Origin: Ailanthus altissimus
Taxonomy: Eukaryota > Streptophyta > Magnoliopsida > Sapindales > Simaroubaceae
NCBI GenBank assembly: GCA_946807835.1
Contig: OX327683.1
Coordinates: 31,121,001 to 31,185,000 of the forward strand
Direction: 5' to 3'
Length of the DNA stretch: 64,000 nucleotides
The translations under genes were made by a program, and so were the position numbers. Of the stretch, positions 49,282-61,890 are shown piece by piece. Within the stretch, counting starts at the first letter, position 1. Every line of letters starts with the position of its first letter. The notes under the pieces were generated by a model. The model saw only the letters and a list, made by a program, of their open reading frames with translations. It searched no databases and was not told the DNA's origin.

Positions 49282-50276
49282 CAGTATCAAAGAGTTTCTT
49301 GCCCCCTCTCCATCGCAACTATCTGCAGAAAGTCCACTATTTACTACCCTCCTCTTCCCTTCATCTAAAGATTATCCGGTTATAAACAACTTCCAAAAAT
49401 ATAACCAAACATCCAATTACTTAATAACAAGTTACAACAGGCATAACGCACTTATATCCAGCCATTGTCATCAGTATCATGAAAGCATTTATATTAGTTA
49501 TTCATGGCAATGTGGTCTGGAATCCCCATCATTGAATCAGCCGGCCTCCTCTTTTTTTCCCTTCTTCTACATGGAATTTCACTTCAATCAAGAAATCTAA
49601 AGGAAGTTCAAAATCAACCACGTTTCTACATCACCAAGTCAACAATATGTGACAATCATAACTGGAAATTCTTCTAGACAATTTTTTAATAACCCTTGGT
49701 TTATAAATTAAACAGTCGATTAAAAATTAACAACAAACTCTGCGAAGGAAACAAACAAAATGAAACATGAAAATATCTATAAATAGACTCACCTTTGGTA
49801 AATGCACACGTCAATCCAATCGCAAAAGCAAGAGAGATGGTAAAAACCCCCGAGTAAAAGATAATTCACTGGATACTTCCGGTAATAGGAGTACAACGGA
49901 CACAACACTGAAACAAAATCAAATTTTACGAAACAATAGCAATCACTGTCACCCCACACGCACACAACACACAAAGAGAGAGAGAGAAACCCGCAAAATC
50001 ATCATTTCTGAAAACAAAAAACATACCAATAAAAGGAGTGATGATTAGCAAAATATAAAGAGCCAGCCCGTCACCAGTACTCACAAAGAAGTGGGCAACC
50101 GGACGCACAAAAACTACGGTGGCCCCCACCGCGATTGTCGCCAGCAATTGGACGGCTACGATCGAATAGATTTTCCGAATGAAGGCCCACCGAAGCTCCG
50201 GCCTCTCTAACATCATCGGATACAACGGCCTTGTTCCGGCCTCCAAGTCATTCTTCGGGTAAGGCTGGGCCCACAT

Positions 50277-53200
50277 CTTACTAATTACTTAAGCGTCCGT
50301 TTGGATGGAAGAAAGCTTTTTCTCGAGCGCTCTGAAATGTGAGGGAAAGAAAACTGAAGTTAATGCTTATTAAGTGAAGTTTCAGGGTTCGTTCGATTTT
50401 CAGTTGTGCAATGGGAGAGGGAACGATGGGTACAAGACAGTAGCAATATTAGAAATTTCGTGATGCGTCGCGTGCTTGCTTTGCTTAGTGGCGGTTACAC
50501 GATAAGCTGACACGTGGATTTTTTAAATTTTGGTGTGCCCTGGATGATCCTGGAAATTCTAGACGAATCGGGCTTGGTCTGCAATCTGCTTAACTTTGTT
50601 GTGAGGGAAGGGGCGAGAGGCACACGGTCAGCGTGCTATGTGGAGTGATTTTAGTATGAGAATATAGGATTTAGGAATAATCCATGAAATATAGTACAGT
50701 AGGTTATATTTTTACTTCTGCGAATATTTCCGTTCCTTTCAATTTCAAGCGTATTCTATTTTTTTTAAAATAATTATTAAGTAATAAAAATAATATAATT
50801 TTTAAAATTATTATTATATTATTTAATAATTATTTGATATATTATTTAAAATAAAAAATTAAAATAATATTTAAAAAATATAATATTATTCATTTCTTTA
50901 TAATTATATTTTGTATTAACCAAAAAACAATATATTTTATGGTTCATCTCGGCTTAGTTCCTTAGTCACTAATCTTATAATTTGAATACTAAAGTCATCA
51001 AATTAAAGGTGCGTTATTTCCTTACCCTCTAACTGAAAATTGAAATGCTACTTGAGTTCAACTTATAACAGGCCACTTAAATGGGGCTCTTCTGGGTCTT
51101 TTTTCTAGCAAATGTACTTTATGATTGCCATAGCAAAACAAAATGGATTTTCTACCAAGATGATGGCCTGAGATGGAATGGGCCGGGCCGGAGGTATTAA
51201 AAGCACGTTTTATTATTATTAAAAACACAGATTCCTCGTGTTAGCCAACCACAACCACAAACGATGTTATACAGGACAAATTCCTCGTGTTAGCCAACCT
51301 CATAGTCATAAGCCACAACCACAAACGTGTCTCGTCAGAATTTCATTAGTGGTCCCACTGTGAAATATGAATAGAGATTGAACGGGGGTTAGCTTTTCAT
51401 CACACTCACACTAGTTTGATAAATAATAGAAAATAGATATTGTCAACGAGGCTGAATAATAATTTTTTAAGTAGTATTCCAAATTATTTATCTCTAAATC
51501 TATGTGTTACTATCATAAATACTTTTAAGGGATGTTCTAATTATCTTTAATGAAAATTTATGAAATAAGGGTAATAAAATTATTTTAATATTTAAATTTT
51601 AAAAAAATATATTTTATAAATATTAAATTCTAAAAATTTCAATTTTTCTTTCTTCACCACTCTGTTAGATTTTACTGCAACAATCCAAATTCATAAACAA
51701 TATCACAATCCTTAATTCAAGCAAAAAATTCAAAAAAAAAAAAAACCATCGCTCTAATCCTCTTGATTCGCAAAATCCAACAATAATTATCAAATGCAAC
51801 CCAACATCATGAACAACCACACAATTCTTAACTCAATCAAAAATTTAAAAAAAAAAAATCATCAACCTAATTTGCCTTGCCAATGGCGTTTGAATGGCTT
51901 CCCATATGCCTACTCATCATCTCTTCAACATCGAACCATCTCTTCTCATCAGTGACAAGGCCGTCGCTGCCGAAGCCGATTTGCTCTTGCCCATATGCCC
52001 ACTCATAATCTCTTCTTGAAGAAGGACACTGATTTTAGCAATACACTAAATTTTGGTTCCACCGACGTCATAAAATTGTAAAATGGCAGAAAGTCTCTTC
52101 GTTATCCCATTAGCTCTGGTGGGCATGTGATGGTTAAAACTCATGAAGAATATGTTTTGTACACAATACTCAACCAAATGAAAAAACCATCTTCTTGCAA
52201 ATACCCACAAAACCCAACCTTCACAAACCAACCCAATTAAATTTAGGCAACGTCCAGAAGTCAATCACATGATGGTGCAACAGCTTCTTCTATTTGCTAT
52301 GTGGCCACTTGTGGGAACCTGTGTGACTCGGACGAGTTGTATATGAACTCTTAACTATCTACTAAGCTTCAAACTTTAAAGTATTGAAGGAATCCCTAGA
52401 CCGTCAGCACTTGCTTGAAGCTGAATGGATGAATCGAGACATCTGGCTAGAAATCACAAAATGTGATTTGATTTTTGCCGCATGCAGTGGACCCTGATGC
52501 AGATTCGATATGGATTATTGAATTGTGGCAGTCGGCTCTCGATATCAGGTTTTCGAAGAGGGAGTTGTCAAGCGAGTTGGTCTCAGGAATCAGAGAGTGA
52601 GCAATCAAGGGTGAAAAGATTTGGGATTCGAGAACTTGAATGATGGAAGTGGTGATGGTGAAAATGTATTTCAATCGCAACGCAAAATATTTCCTCAAAT
52701 GGATCATGCTGGTGTTATTGGTCATGTGGAGGATGAGGACTGGGGAAGGGGGCCGATGGAGGGAGTAGCGGGGTTGGTGGCGGAGGCGAGGGAGAAGCTA
52801 GTAGCGATGTGCGAGGACTTGGCAAGAGAAGCAACTTTGGCGGTGGTTAAAATAGAAACTAATGTTGATGTTTTCGAACTGAAGAAAGAAAATTAGATAA
52901 AATGTAGCCATGATTTTGCGGAAATTCTAGTTATTTTAGATCTAAAGTTATGATTTCAAGTCTAGGGTTTGATAGGCTTTAAATTCAAAATTTTAAAGAT
53001 TAATTGTATTTTTATATTTATTTTTATGTTAATTCCATGTTAATAGAATAATTTTGTATATAATTAATATTAAATTATTGTGTAAAAGAGCATGAATGTC
53101 ATATTAACTTTATTAATAAGAGATATTGAGTCATTTCAAATTTTTGATATAAAATCGATTAATTATGACAGAAGTTTTTTTAACAATTAGGGATTGGTGA

Positions 53201-53480
53201 AATTTTTTCGAACATTTGAATATTATTAGCAAAAAATTTTAAAAAAATATTTATGAGTATTTATATAATTAGATTTTATTTTAAAAATATTTATAATAAT
53301 AACTTAAATTATTATTATACTAAATTATTTAACATATTATTTAAAATAAATTTTTTAATAAATATAACATTATTTATTTATTAATTTTTTTCATCTCCGT
53401 TTTAGCAAGTGCAACAATCATTTACTGCAAATCTACGGACTTATTCCCCAAATACCATTAAAATTTAATTTCAACATTAA
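50277..53480. other. Intergenic DNA between the LIFEGUARD and chlorophyllase genes
   Basis: The first few hundred bases are the LIFEGUARD promoter on the minus strand. A near-duplicate of 'ATTCCTCGTGTTAGCCAACC' occurs at 51231 and 51282. An open frame at 52621-52896 (+) encodes about 91 residues that I do not recognise; 51640-52260 is non-coding and less AT-rich in parts. The segment 53180-53480 is AT-rich. Confidence 0.45.
51231..51331. repeat. Imperfect tandem duplication
   Basis: 'TTCCTCGTGTTAGCCAACC' and 'CACAACCACAAACG' occur together twice, at 51232-51264 and 51283-51331. The second copy has about 15 extra bases between the two blocks. Confidence 0.85.
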
Positions 53481-53485
53481 TACAG

Positions 53486-53493
53486 TATATATA
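53486..53493 (+). promoter_or_regulatory. TATA box of the chlorophyllase gene
   Basis: 'TATATATA' in 'CAGTATATATACATAC', 37 bp before the ATG at 53530. With normal spacing the transcript would start about 10-15 nt before the ATG, so the leader would be very short, or an upstream start is used. Confidence 0.5.
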
Positions 53494-53529
53494 CATACTC
53501 ACAGGCAAAGATATATTATATAGATCATA

Positions 53530-54609
53530 ATGGCCACAGCGGCGGAGGTCAAGCCTGTTCTGGCAACATCTTCACTTCCAGTGTTTGAGAAAGGAGCTTA
53601 TACCCCAACCTCTATTACAGTTAACAACACATCAAATAGTTCTTCACCACCAAAGCCATTGTTTATCGTTTGTCCAAAAGAACAAGGAACTTTTAATGTC
53701 ATCTTGTTCCTTCATGGCACTTCCCTCAAAAACAACAGCTATTCTCAGCTCTTTCAACACATAGCTTCCCATGGATTCATAATCGTTGCTCCTCAGGTAC
53801 CCAGTAAACATCCATTTCATTTCCATATTTACATTCACATGTAATTTTTGACAATTCTTTATATATATATATATATATATATTCATATATTTGTAATGAT
53901 TTTTATATGATTTTGGTTCTTAAAGTTATATACATTTATGCCACCGAGCGGAAATAAAGAAGTTGAAAGCGCAGCAGAAGTGACAAACTGGTTATCCACA
54001 GGCCTACAATCAAATCTCCCAGAAAATGTTAAAGCAAACCTAAGCTTGCTAGCTCTGATGGGGCACAGTCGAGGAGGACAAATGGCGTTTGCTCTAGCAG
54101 TTGGATACGCCAAAGACCCTCAAGTTTCCCTTCAATACTCTGCCATTATAGGCATAGACCCCGTTGCTGGCACAAAAACATGCACTGAACTTAATCCCCC
54201 TATCCTCTCTTTCGACTCATTCAACTTCTCGACGCCTGTTACTGTGATTGGCACCGGACTCGGAGGCGTAACAAAGTGCGTGGTGCCTTGTGCTCCAGAA
54301 GGAGCCAACTATGAAGAGTTTTTCGGCAGATGTACAAATTCTTCTCGTGCTCAGTTTGTTGCTGCAAATTATGGTCATATGGATGTGTTGGATGATAATC
54401 CCTCAGACCTACGCTCTTGGGCAATGTCAAAGTGCGTCTGCACAAATGGAAAGGGACCGAGGGATCCCATGAGGAGATGTGTTGGGGGAATTGTGGTGGC
54501 GTTTTTGGAGGAATATTTTGATAATCAAAGTGGGGATTTTGAGACAATTAAGAACCAGCCTTCTGTTGCTCCAATTGAACTTGATTCAGTTGAGTTCATT
54601 CCAGCATGA
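53530..54609 (+). CDS. Chlorophyllase (chlorophyll chlorophyllide-hydrolase)
   Basis: Hydrolyses the phytol ester of chlorophyll to chlorophyllide and phytol. Two exons, 53530-53796 and 53926-54609, with a 129-bp intron; product about 316 aa, normal for the family. The N-terminus 'MATAAEVKPVLATSSLPVF' shows no clear transit peptide. The alpha/beta-hydrolase core has 'FNVILFLHGTSL' (oxyanion region), the lipase motif 'GHSRGG' with Ser137, Asp167 in 'IGIDPVAG' and His240 in 'NYGHMDVLDD': the full catalytic triad. The C-terminal part carries 'PVTVIGTGLGG', 'CAPEGANYEEFF' and 'DPMRRCVGGIVVAFLEE', characteristic of plant chlorophyllases. The acceptor is 'TTAAAG|TTATAT', less pyrimidine-rich than usual; the intron contains a TA run. 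The reading is open throughout. Which chlorophyllase class it belongs to I cannot say. Confidence 0.94.
53861..53881. repeat. (AT)n microsatellite in the chlorophyllase intron
   Basis: About ten AT units in the middle of the 129-bp intron. Confidence 0.95.
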
Positions 54610-54666
54610 TGATGATATCATCCAAAAGTTCTAATGAATAAGGGTTCTTTTGTATTCTAGTCGAGA

Positions 54667-54672
54667 AATAAA
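54667..54672 (+). terminator. Putative poly(A) signal of the chlorophyllase gene
   Basis: AATAAA 58 bp after the stop codon. A second AATAAA lies near 54702. Plant signals are loose, so this is only suggestive. Confidence 0.4.
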
Positions 54673-54679
54673 CAGCATA

Positions 54680-56861
54680 TCCATTGAATTTTTGTTGAGA
54701 ATAAACAGCCATCAACATGATCTTATGTTAAGATAACTGGCCTGGAATCATCACGTTCTTAATCCTGGTTTTTATCTCAGCAATTCTTGTTAATTTCAGT
54801 TAGCAGCACTATATATTCAAGATCCTCAGTTTTTCATTGTCTCATAAATTTGTTATAATATTGGATTTCAGTTAGACAACCTCATTGTAGCCTCAGTTTG
54901 GCTGCAAGATATCTTTGATAAATATACATTAAATTGACAGACAGGTAGGTCTGACAACATTAAATTAAATTTAACCTTTGGTTGGCAAAGAGATTTTAAC
55001 GAATTAAGACGATGTGGATGATATTATGCCAACTCAATTATCAAACTAAAAAAAAACCATTTCCACATATATATATATAAAATTGAAAAATCATATATCG
55101 AATTTATTGAAGATAATGATAACCTTTTTTTCGTTTCAGCTAAAATATCAAGTGCAATAATGAATTTGTGGCGGCCTGGCTTCGGTGGAACGAGATGGAG
55201 TTGAGACGTCTTGGTCAAAATTAAACATTATTAGCTTTTTGTATCATTCTTAGAAAACTCAATGTACGAGAAATAAATGTTAATTGATAAAGATTCCTCG
55301 ACAAAGATAAAGATGTGCGTTGGAATTTTCGATGATTGGTGCTTGTGAAGTTTGTCGGAAATTTTTTATTAAATGTAGGTTAATGCTAATTAAATTTTTT
55401 ATTTTATAAATAATGGATTAATGGTAGTCTATTAGGTATAATATATTTAGTTATATTTTTTAATTGGGGTGTAGTATTTTTTTTTGTTTCTGTAAAAACT
55501 CAGTTGAACGGTAAATATAGTCTTTTGAATTTCATTAAAATTTATTACGAGAGAATTCAGTGTAGAACTTAAATCCTCTCTTTAATTTAGATTCAATTTT
55601 TTATAATAGTGTATTTTTTTTTCTTTAAAAGTTACTAATTGTTAATCTATAAAGATAAAGACTAACTTTTAATTCATTGCAATAATTAATCAATCAACGA
55701 TAATAGTTTAAATAGGTACGTTTTCTATAACATAATTTTTAATTATTGTGTCTCTTTATTCTTGTATAATATTAATCTATAATTATTTAATTTTGTTCCC
55801 CAAAAATTTCTAAAAAGCCCAATTCTTAAATATTTAATTTTTAACTCATAAGAAGACCTGTTAGAAGGTTGACCCAAGGGCCCAGAACACTAAGAGTTTT
55901 AGATAAAGGGGAATAAATTACTTAAATCTTGTTTAGGGAATAGTCAAAATCATAGAACTTACTCAGTCAATTAATAAAGATAAAACCGACCCGCTCATAC
56001 TTAATTTAAAAGAAGTACTTATGATCGTTCAGATCAGAACACAACAACTCATCCAACGCTAAGATAACGAAGGATCAACAAATCAAAAGAGAACCAACTC
56101 GGTAGCAATATCGAACCACCCGCACGTATCTAAAGACCTAACAGACCTACACATTGTAAGAACCAATTAGCATGCAACAAATTAAAAGGAAAAAGCAAAT
56201 ATAACTTAGATAATATAAAACTCTAAAAAGTAATCAATATTATTTAAAAAGTAGAATCATATTACTTTTGAAAGTAATCCCCCAGATCACGTCAAGAGGT
56301 TAAATGATTATTTAAAACATCTAATGTTTATCCAAAATTTTTAGAGATTATCCAAAATAACCTCAAAATTGACGAAGATAAACACAAGAATATTTTATGA
56401 AGGCCTACTATAAAAAGAAAGAAATAACTCAAATAGAGGCCATTTAAAAAAATTTTGATATCTCAACTTTAGAACTTGATATTTTAACTTGCAATTCAAT
56501 TTTTTTCACTGTTCTCTCGACCTTTCTCAAACAAACAAACATATAATTTAAACATTAGAGAGTTTTTACTAAAATCACTCCGCATGAGATTTTAAATATA
56601 ATTTTCATGTGTTTTCATATTTTCATAGTTGCTATAATGATCAAAGGCCTAGCAAGTTCGTGATTTTGGCCTCAAAAGACAAAGTTCAAAGTGTTGATTT
56701 CTACAATTAAATAAATTCAAAATTTGTTGGTTCAAAAAAAATATTTTTTCTAATCAACAAATTTTATAATATTATAAATTTTAATTAGATTAAATATCGT
56801 TCAAAACTATCATTCAATTGAAAACTCTTTTCTATATTTCCGTTAATATATATATATGTAT

Positions 56862-56895
<34 letters not shown>

Positions 56896-58140
56896 ATATT
56901 TATTTATTTATTTATGCAGTAACAATTTTACTGGCTGGTTCTATTTTGATGAGTGAAAAGCTCATATCTTATTTTGATAACGAGCAACAATAAGCTATTT
57001 GCCAAATCTCATCCAAAAATCACAACGCTAGCAGAAAACTGCTATTTGCCAGAACTGCTGTGGCCTCACCTTTTCTTTTGTCGTTAAATTGCTTTCAAAT
57101 TTAAGTTGATTCTTTTAACATGTGAACCCAATATACTTCCGCTCAATAAAATTCATATTTCCTAGGCTGTCTTTGTACAATAATGACAAATAATTTTGAA
57201 ACTTCAGCATGTGATTTATCAGTTGGAGAATAAGGCAAAACTATAGTCACGGTCAATGGTGTGCCTATTGGATCTAAACTTTAATTTGATAAAAATCACA
57301 AGTCAATATCCCATATTAAATAAGATTTAACCGTAAGCATACTTAAATTTATGAAAAATGTAGAGAATTAGAGTTAATAATCTTTCATGTCTATAAACCT
57401 TTTTAACGAGAGTAATTTATTTATTGATGTAATACAAATGAATAATACGTTAAATTTAAACTAGAGATCTCAATTAATTTATTTATGATATTTTATTTTA
57501 TTTTAATATATCATAAAAATTAAATAATTAAAATAATTAAATTTTTCTACATTAAAATTCATATTATATGAATACTCTAAAAATTTAATAATTAATAAAC
57601 TTTATTTGATCACTTTTAATAGGCAACATAATAGATAATAAATAATATACAATTAATTGATATATATAAACTCACTTTTATATAATTTCTAAACAATCTC
57701 TCACTTGAGTCACATATATCACTTTACAATTGTACTTTATCAAACAATTTTATGAACTCAATATTTGGTATCTTAACAAAGAGACATCTCTAAACAATCT
57801 TATCCATCAATTATTCTAATATAGGATTAAAGTGATCTTTGTTACCTTTTTTGTAACTAGACCCATCAATAGTCATATACATAATATAATTAATAATATA
57901 GATCAAGCATTGATGTGTAGTATAGAAATATCGTGCAATGCGATTCCTTAACATGCCTATTTCGAATAAGTCTTACTTTATGATTAAAAAAAGTTCAATA
58001 TATTTTCAAAACTTTATGTACAACAGCAATTGAAAAAAAATAACTTTATTTTAGAGTTTTCAATAAACAAAAAAAGAACAATATTTTAGTCTAAAAATAC
58101 TCAACTACAATTGAACATCAAAAAATAAGTTTTCACTATA
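54680..58140. other. AT-rich DNA, no supported gene
   Basis: No protein-like reading. It holds a TA microsatellite at 56846-56900. The last kilobase probably includes the decayed 3' LTR of the copia element whose RNase H is at 58140-58945, since an LTR should follow in that orientation, but I could not find its partner. Confidence 0.45.
56846..56900. repeat. (TA)n microsatellite, interrupted
   Basis: TA dinucleotides with three G interruptions. Confidence 0.95.
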
Positions 58141-58945
58141 CAAGTATATCACCAGAATAAATTACACTCATACGAGTCATATCCTCATGAAACACTTTAA
58201 GTGGTACAATCTTAGTAAGCGGATCCGTAATCATGAAGTTTATATTAATATGTTTAATAGATACTTAAAAACTTCTGAACTCTCTATTTAACAATAAGAA
58301 ACTTGATGTCAATATACTTCGATTTCGATAAGCTTCTGTTGTTCTTAGAATATAACTTAGCAGCTTTATTATCACAATTTATCCTTAATGGTCTCTCAAT
58401 GCCATCGACAATTTACAACCTAGTGATAAAATTCTACAGTTATATTCTTTAGTTTGATGTCTCATAGCAAATTATAAATTCTGTTTCTATAGTGGAAGAA
58501 ACTAAAAGTGACTGCTTAACACTTTTCTATGACAATTCCTCTTGCAACATAAAGACATAATTAAAAGTGGTTCTTTTACTATTGAGGTAATCAGCAAAAT
58601 CGGAGTATAAATACTCAATGTTCTCTAAAGGATTTGATCTTTAATATGTGAGCATGTAATATTTTATTCTCTATAAATACCACATAATCCATCTAACGAC
58701 TTTCCAATGATTTATTCCTGGGTTATTTAGATATTTGTTAAACATTTCAACTATATACAGAATATCTTGATGGTATACAAACTTAAGCATATATAGACTT
58801 TCAACTATTGATGTAAAATGGATATTTTCTATTTCTTTCTTCTCAGTCTTATTTAATGGGCATTAAAGCAGACTAAATTTATCATGAGCTATCTCAGGAA
58901 TGTCTTGATTATATGTATTTGCATACTACATAATGATAGGCGCAA
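58140..58945 (-). pseudogene. Ty1/copia RT end and RNase H remnant
   Basis: On the minus strand it reads in order 'AHDKFSLL', 'CPLNKTEKKEIENI', 'YLNNPGINHWKVVRWIMWYL', 'SVKQSLLVSSTIETEF', 'PLRINCDNKAAKLYS', 'SKSKYIDIKFLIVK' and 'MITDPLTKIVPLKVFHED'. These are the end of copia RT, the RNase H block ('CDNKAA') and the polyprotein tail ('DPLTK...VFHEH'). Several stops break it. The rest of RT, expected upstream in this orientation, is missing next to the solo LTR. Confidence 0.8.
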
Positions 58946-58949
58946 TTAC

Positions 58950-61196
58950 TGTTAGAGTTAATGCTTACGTGCCATCTATATTTGTATGAATATTTGATAT
59001 TTATACGATGTACATTTTATTAATTTATTAATTACATTTTATTATTATGGTATAATGCTTGTAATGCTAACGATATTGTATAATTTGAAAAAGTTCAGAT
59101 CTGGTCTAAAGAAATTTAGATCAGGGTTAAGAGTTACCAATATTGAGAATTATGACCGCTAAAAGTTAGCAAGTTATAAGAATCAGTGCAATCTAAGAAA
59201 TTAGAGCCTTGACTGTAACAGGACAAAGACTTGATGGTATACTAATAATGACGTAGTTGCAAGAGTTACAATTGGGTACTAGAATGTCATTATGCAAGTA
59301 TATTTTCAAACACTATGTTCGTAAGCTATTTTTACCGATGAAGATCTGTCGGTGAATACTTTTTTATATAGATCAGTGTATGTCATATCTGTAGGGTATA
59401 GATGGTTGTTCCTAACTAACCATGAGCTTAGAGCTCGTGTAGGCATATAGGTATTAAGTTAGGATTTGATATTGAACAGACTCATGAAAACCCCAATAGC
59501 CATCTTATGTAAGCCGTCAATGAAAGATTCTCTTGAGTTTACTAGTATTCATGGTCATTTGACCTGAGTGTCATGGTAGGCTAATAAATAATCCATCATA
59601 TTTAGGTTTTACGGACATTAAAGACCTTTCATAGTCTAGCTGCTGCGTGTCACTAAGTATGGTCTGATGCTTATAGAGTTCGGTGTGCGTAGATATAAAA
59701 TTCGTCAACTCACATAGAAGGTTATATATCTAAATGCTTCGAGGTTGTATATCAAAAAGTCTTATAGCCATAAGCAATTAACCCGAAAAATGAGTTTCCC
59801 AAAGGATTGAATAATATGGCAAATGTGTTTACGTATATTGTTCATTAAGATACAAATCTGAAAATAAGGCTATGGATGAGCATATGAAAATTTAACGGTG
59901 TTAATTTATATCCCCGCATATCCTGAATTTACATGACGGAAGAAATATATGTATGCGCTATGACCTTAACTTATATGGTATAGTGCGCTGATTTGTAATA
60001 TTCATGACGTATGTGAAGGGCATCGATTACGAACTTATAGAATAGTTCTATTTGACAAATCGGATATAAACTTAAAGAGTCTTATAATATGAAGTGTACT
60101 CATTGTGCAATAGAGCAGCGTATCGGATTGAATAGTTTAATTTAGTAAAATACAATAGAACTGATTATTAGTTTTATGAACTCTAAGTATGTGCGCGTAT
60201 TAGTACTTAAGTGTTAAGTACAGTAATTAGTTGACAAGTGTTGTCAACTAATTAAAAAATGACACGTGGTGTATAGTGAGCTTTTGGTTGAGTTTACCCA
60301 AATGTGTTATATGATGGAACCCACTAAGAAATTTACTTAATAACAAGTAAGGGCTTAAAAATAATTTTACATCTTTAATATCTAAGAATTAAATAATTAA
60401 TAAACTTAATATAGAATAAGAGTTAACTAAGGTTAAGTTAATTTAATATTTAAATATTAAAGTTTACTTTTATAGAAAAGTAAACTAACTATATTTTGGT
60501 TAATAGTTAACCTTAATTAGGTCTAATTTAATATTTAAATATAAAATACTTTATGTCCAAGTATATTAACCTAATCTAAGTTAAGAGTTAACATGAGTTT
60601 GGTTAATTAAATAATATAATAATTAAAAAATTAATATTTAATTATTAAATAATAAATTAACTTAATTTGAATTAATGGTTAACTCATGAGTTAAGTTAAA
60701 ATTTTAATTATTATTAATATGTGAAATTAAAACAAAAAGAGTTGATTTTGTTTGGGAAGTGGCTAAGAGAAAAGAAACGAGAGAAAATAGTTTTTCTTCT
60801 ACTATTCATCATCTCTTCTAATTTAAGTCACAACCATTAGAGCAAAAATAAGCTATTATTTTATTGATTAAGAGTTAATCGGTGGAAAACAATTAACTTA
60901 AAGTTTAAGTATTAGACCCAGTGTTGGATCAAGATGCTGATCTAAAAAGTCAAACCCACCCAATTGATTGTTAAAATTGTCAACTAAAACACTTCAAGTG
61001 GACTCAAGCAGTTATTTGATCAAAAGGCTTCATAGATGATTAATTCTCAATCTCTATTTTAATATGATTAAAATATTATAATGTGTTCATTATTATTTTT
61101 TTAAACTTCCGCTGCGCATAAATATGTATGAGATACATATTTTGTAAATTAAACACAAATGCAAATGCATACACTCTAGAATAATCGGCACTTACA
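58950..61196 (+). mobile_element. Solo LTR, ~2.25 kb, second copy, with exact target duplication
   Basis: Starts 'TGTTAGAGTTAATGC' and ends 'GGCACTTACA'. It is flanked by the exact 5-bp duplication ATTAC (58945-58949 and 61197-61201). It aligns over its length with 28024-30226: shared blocks include 'ACGTGCCAT' near the start, 'GGTTGTTC' with 'AACTAACCATGAGCTTAGAG', 'GACTCATGA', 'GGTGTGCGTA', and 'AAAGGCTTCAT' near the end. It has no ORF. It is inserted in the copia relic, between integrase and the RT/RNase H remnant. Confidence 0.85.
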
Positions 61197-61201
61197 ATTA
61201 C

Positions 61202-61890
61202 ATGATCATTATCAGTTGCAATATTAAGAATAGTGACATATTCCTTTTCAAAGATAATGTTCTTGAGTTTAGCACTCCCATTATATTCAACATCTTCAAT
61301 GAATTTAGCATTTCATGTATAAAAAAAAGGATCTGCTCGAAGAATCATAAAACTTGAAACCCTTTGATCTTTTTGAGTACCCAACAAAGTAATAGCTTAT
61401 TGTTCTTTAGTCCAACTTCCTTTCATTAAGTCTGTATTACTTGTCTCAACTGAACAACCCTAGATATGAAAATACCTAATATTAGACTTCTTTTCAGTTC
61501 ATAGCTTTTATGAGATTTTAGTTATTGCCTTACTAGGAACTCGATTAAGGATACACACTACAGTTTTTAAAACTTTGCTTAAAAAAGATTTTGGTAAAGA
61601 AAAATAATTTATCATACTTCTAACTATATTTTTTAGGGTGTGATTTCGTCTCTCAGTTACACCATTTTGACTTGGAATCCTCGACATGGTATAATGAGGA
61701 AAGATGTCATATTTTTACAAATATTTTACAAAAGAACCCAAACGTTGTTCACCTGATTCGTCATAGCTATTATAGAACTCATTATCATAGTCAGATTTAA
61801 CAATTTTAATTTTTTTATCAGGTTGATTTTCAACTTCAACTTTAAAGGCCTTAAAAAGATCAAACGAATAAAACATTTTCACGAATTAAA
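61202..61890 (-). pseudogene. Ty1/copia integrase remnant
   Basis: On the minus strand: 'DLFKAFKVEVENQPDKKIK', 'SDYDNEFYNSYDESGEQR', 'YTMSRIPSQNGVTERRNHTL', 'KNIVRSMINYFSLPKSF', 'KTVVCILNRVPSKAI', 'SWTKEQ' and 'LLGTQKDQRVSSFM'. This is the second half of the copia integrase, with the family's 'PQQNGVAERRNRTL' block ahead of the Glu region. It is broken by a few stops and one frame change. With 58140-58945 it forms one element split by the solo LTR. Confidence 0.82.

Larger units (their letters stand above)
42765..50276 (-). pseudogene. LIFEGUARD/BAX-inhibitor-1 (TMBIM) family gene with a frameshift in exon 2
   Basis: Proteins of this family are multi-pass membrane proteins, usually in endoplasmic reticulum or Golgi, that suppress cell death and affect calcium leak. 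Four coding exons on the minus strand: 50276-50027, 49907-49793, 43245-43088, 42971-42765. Exon 1 gives 'MWAQPYPKNDLEAG' and two membrane segments; exon 3 'VILESVILTTVVVVALTLY' and 'GYDFNFLGPFLFGA'; exon 4 'YDTDNLIKRYSYDEYIW' and 'LDIINLFLSLLTVFRAADS'. The expected product is about 242 aa. In exon 2 the run of five G (C at 49847-49851 on +) is one base too long: after 'NYLLLG' the frame changes, exon 2 is 115 nt where the splice phases need 114, and the shifted frame meets TGA in exon 3. Intron 2 (6.5 kb) contains the gypsy element 43642-49276. Everything else is well conserved, so this is either a recent null allele or a homopolymer consensus error. I label it pseudogene on the sequence as given. 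Confidence 0.85.

Noticed and set aside
52621..52896. 91-codon acidic open frame
   Set aside because: Composition is plausible for protein, but there is no family match, start context or flanking exons; left as unknown intergenic sequence.
53187..53205. 'TAGGGATTGGTGAAA', like the left end of the element at 33129
   Set aside because: No matching right end or 8-bp duplication was found before the chlorophyllase gene; may be a truncated end or chance.
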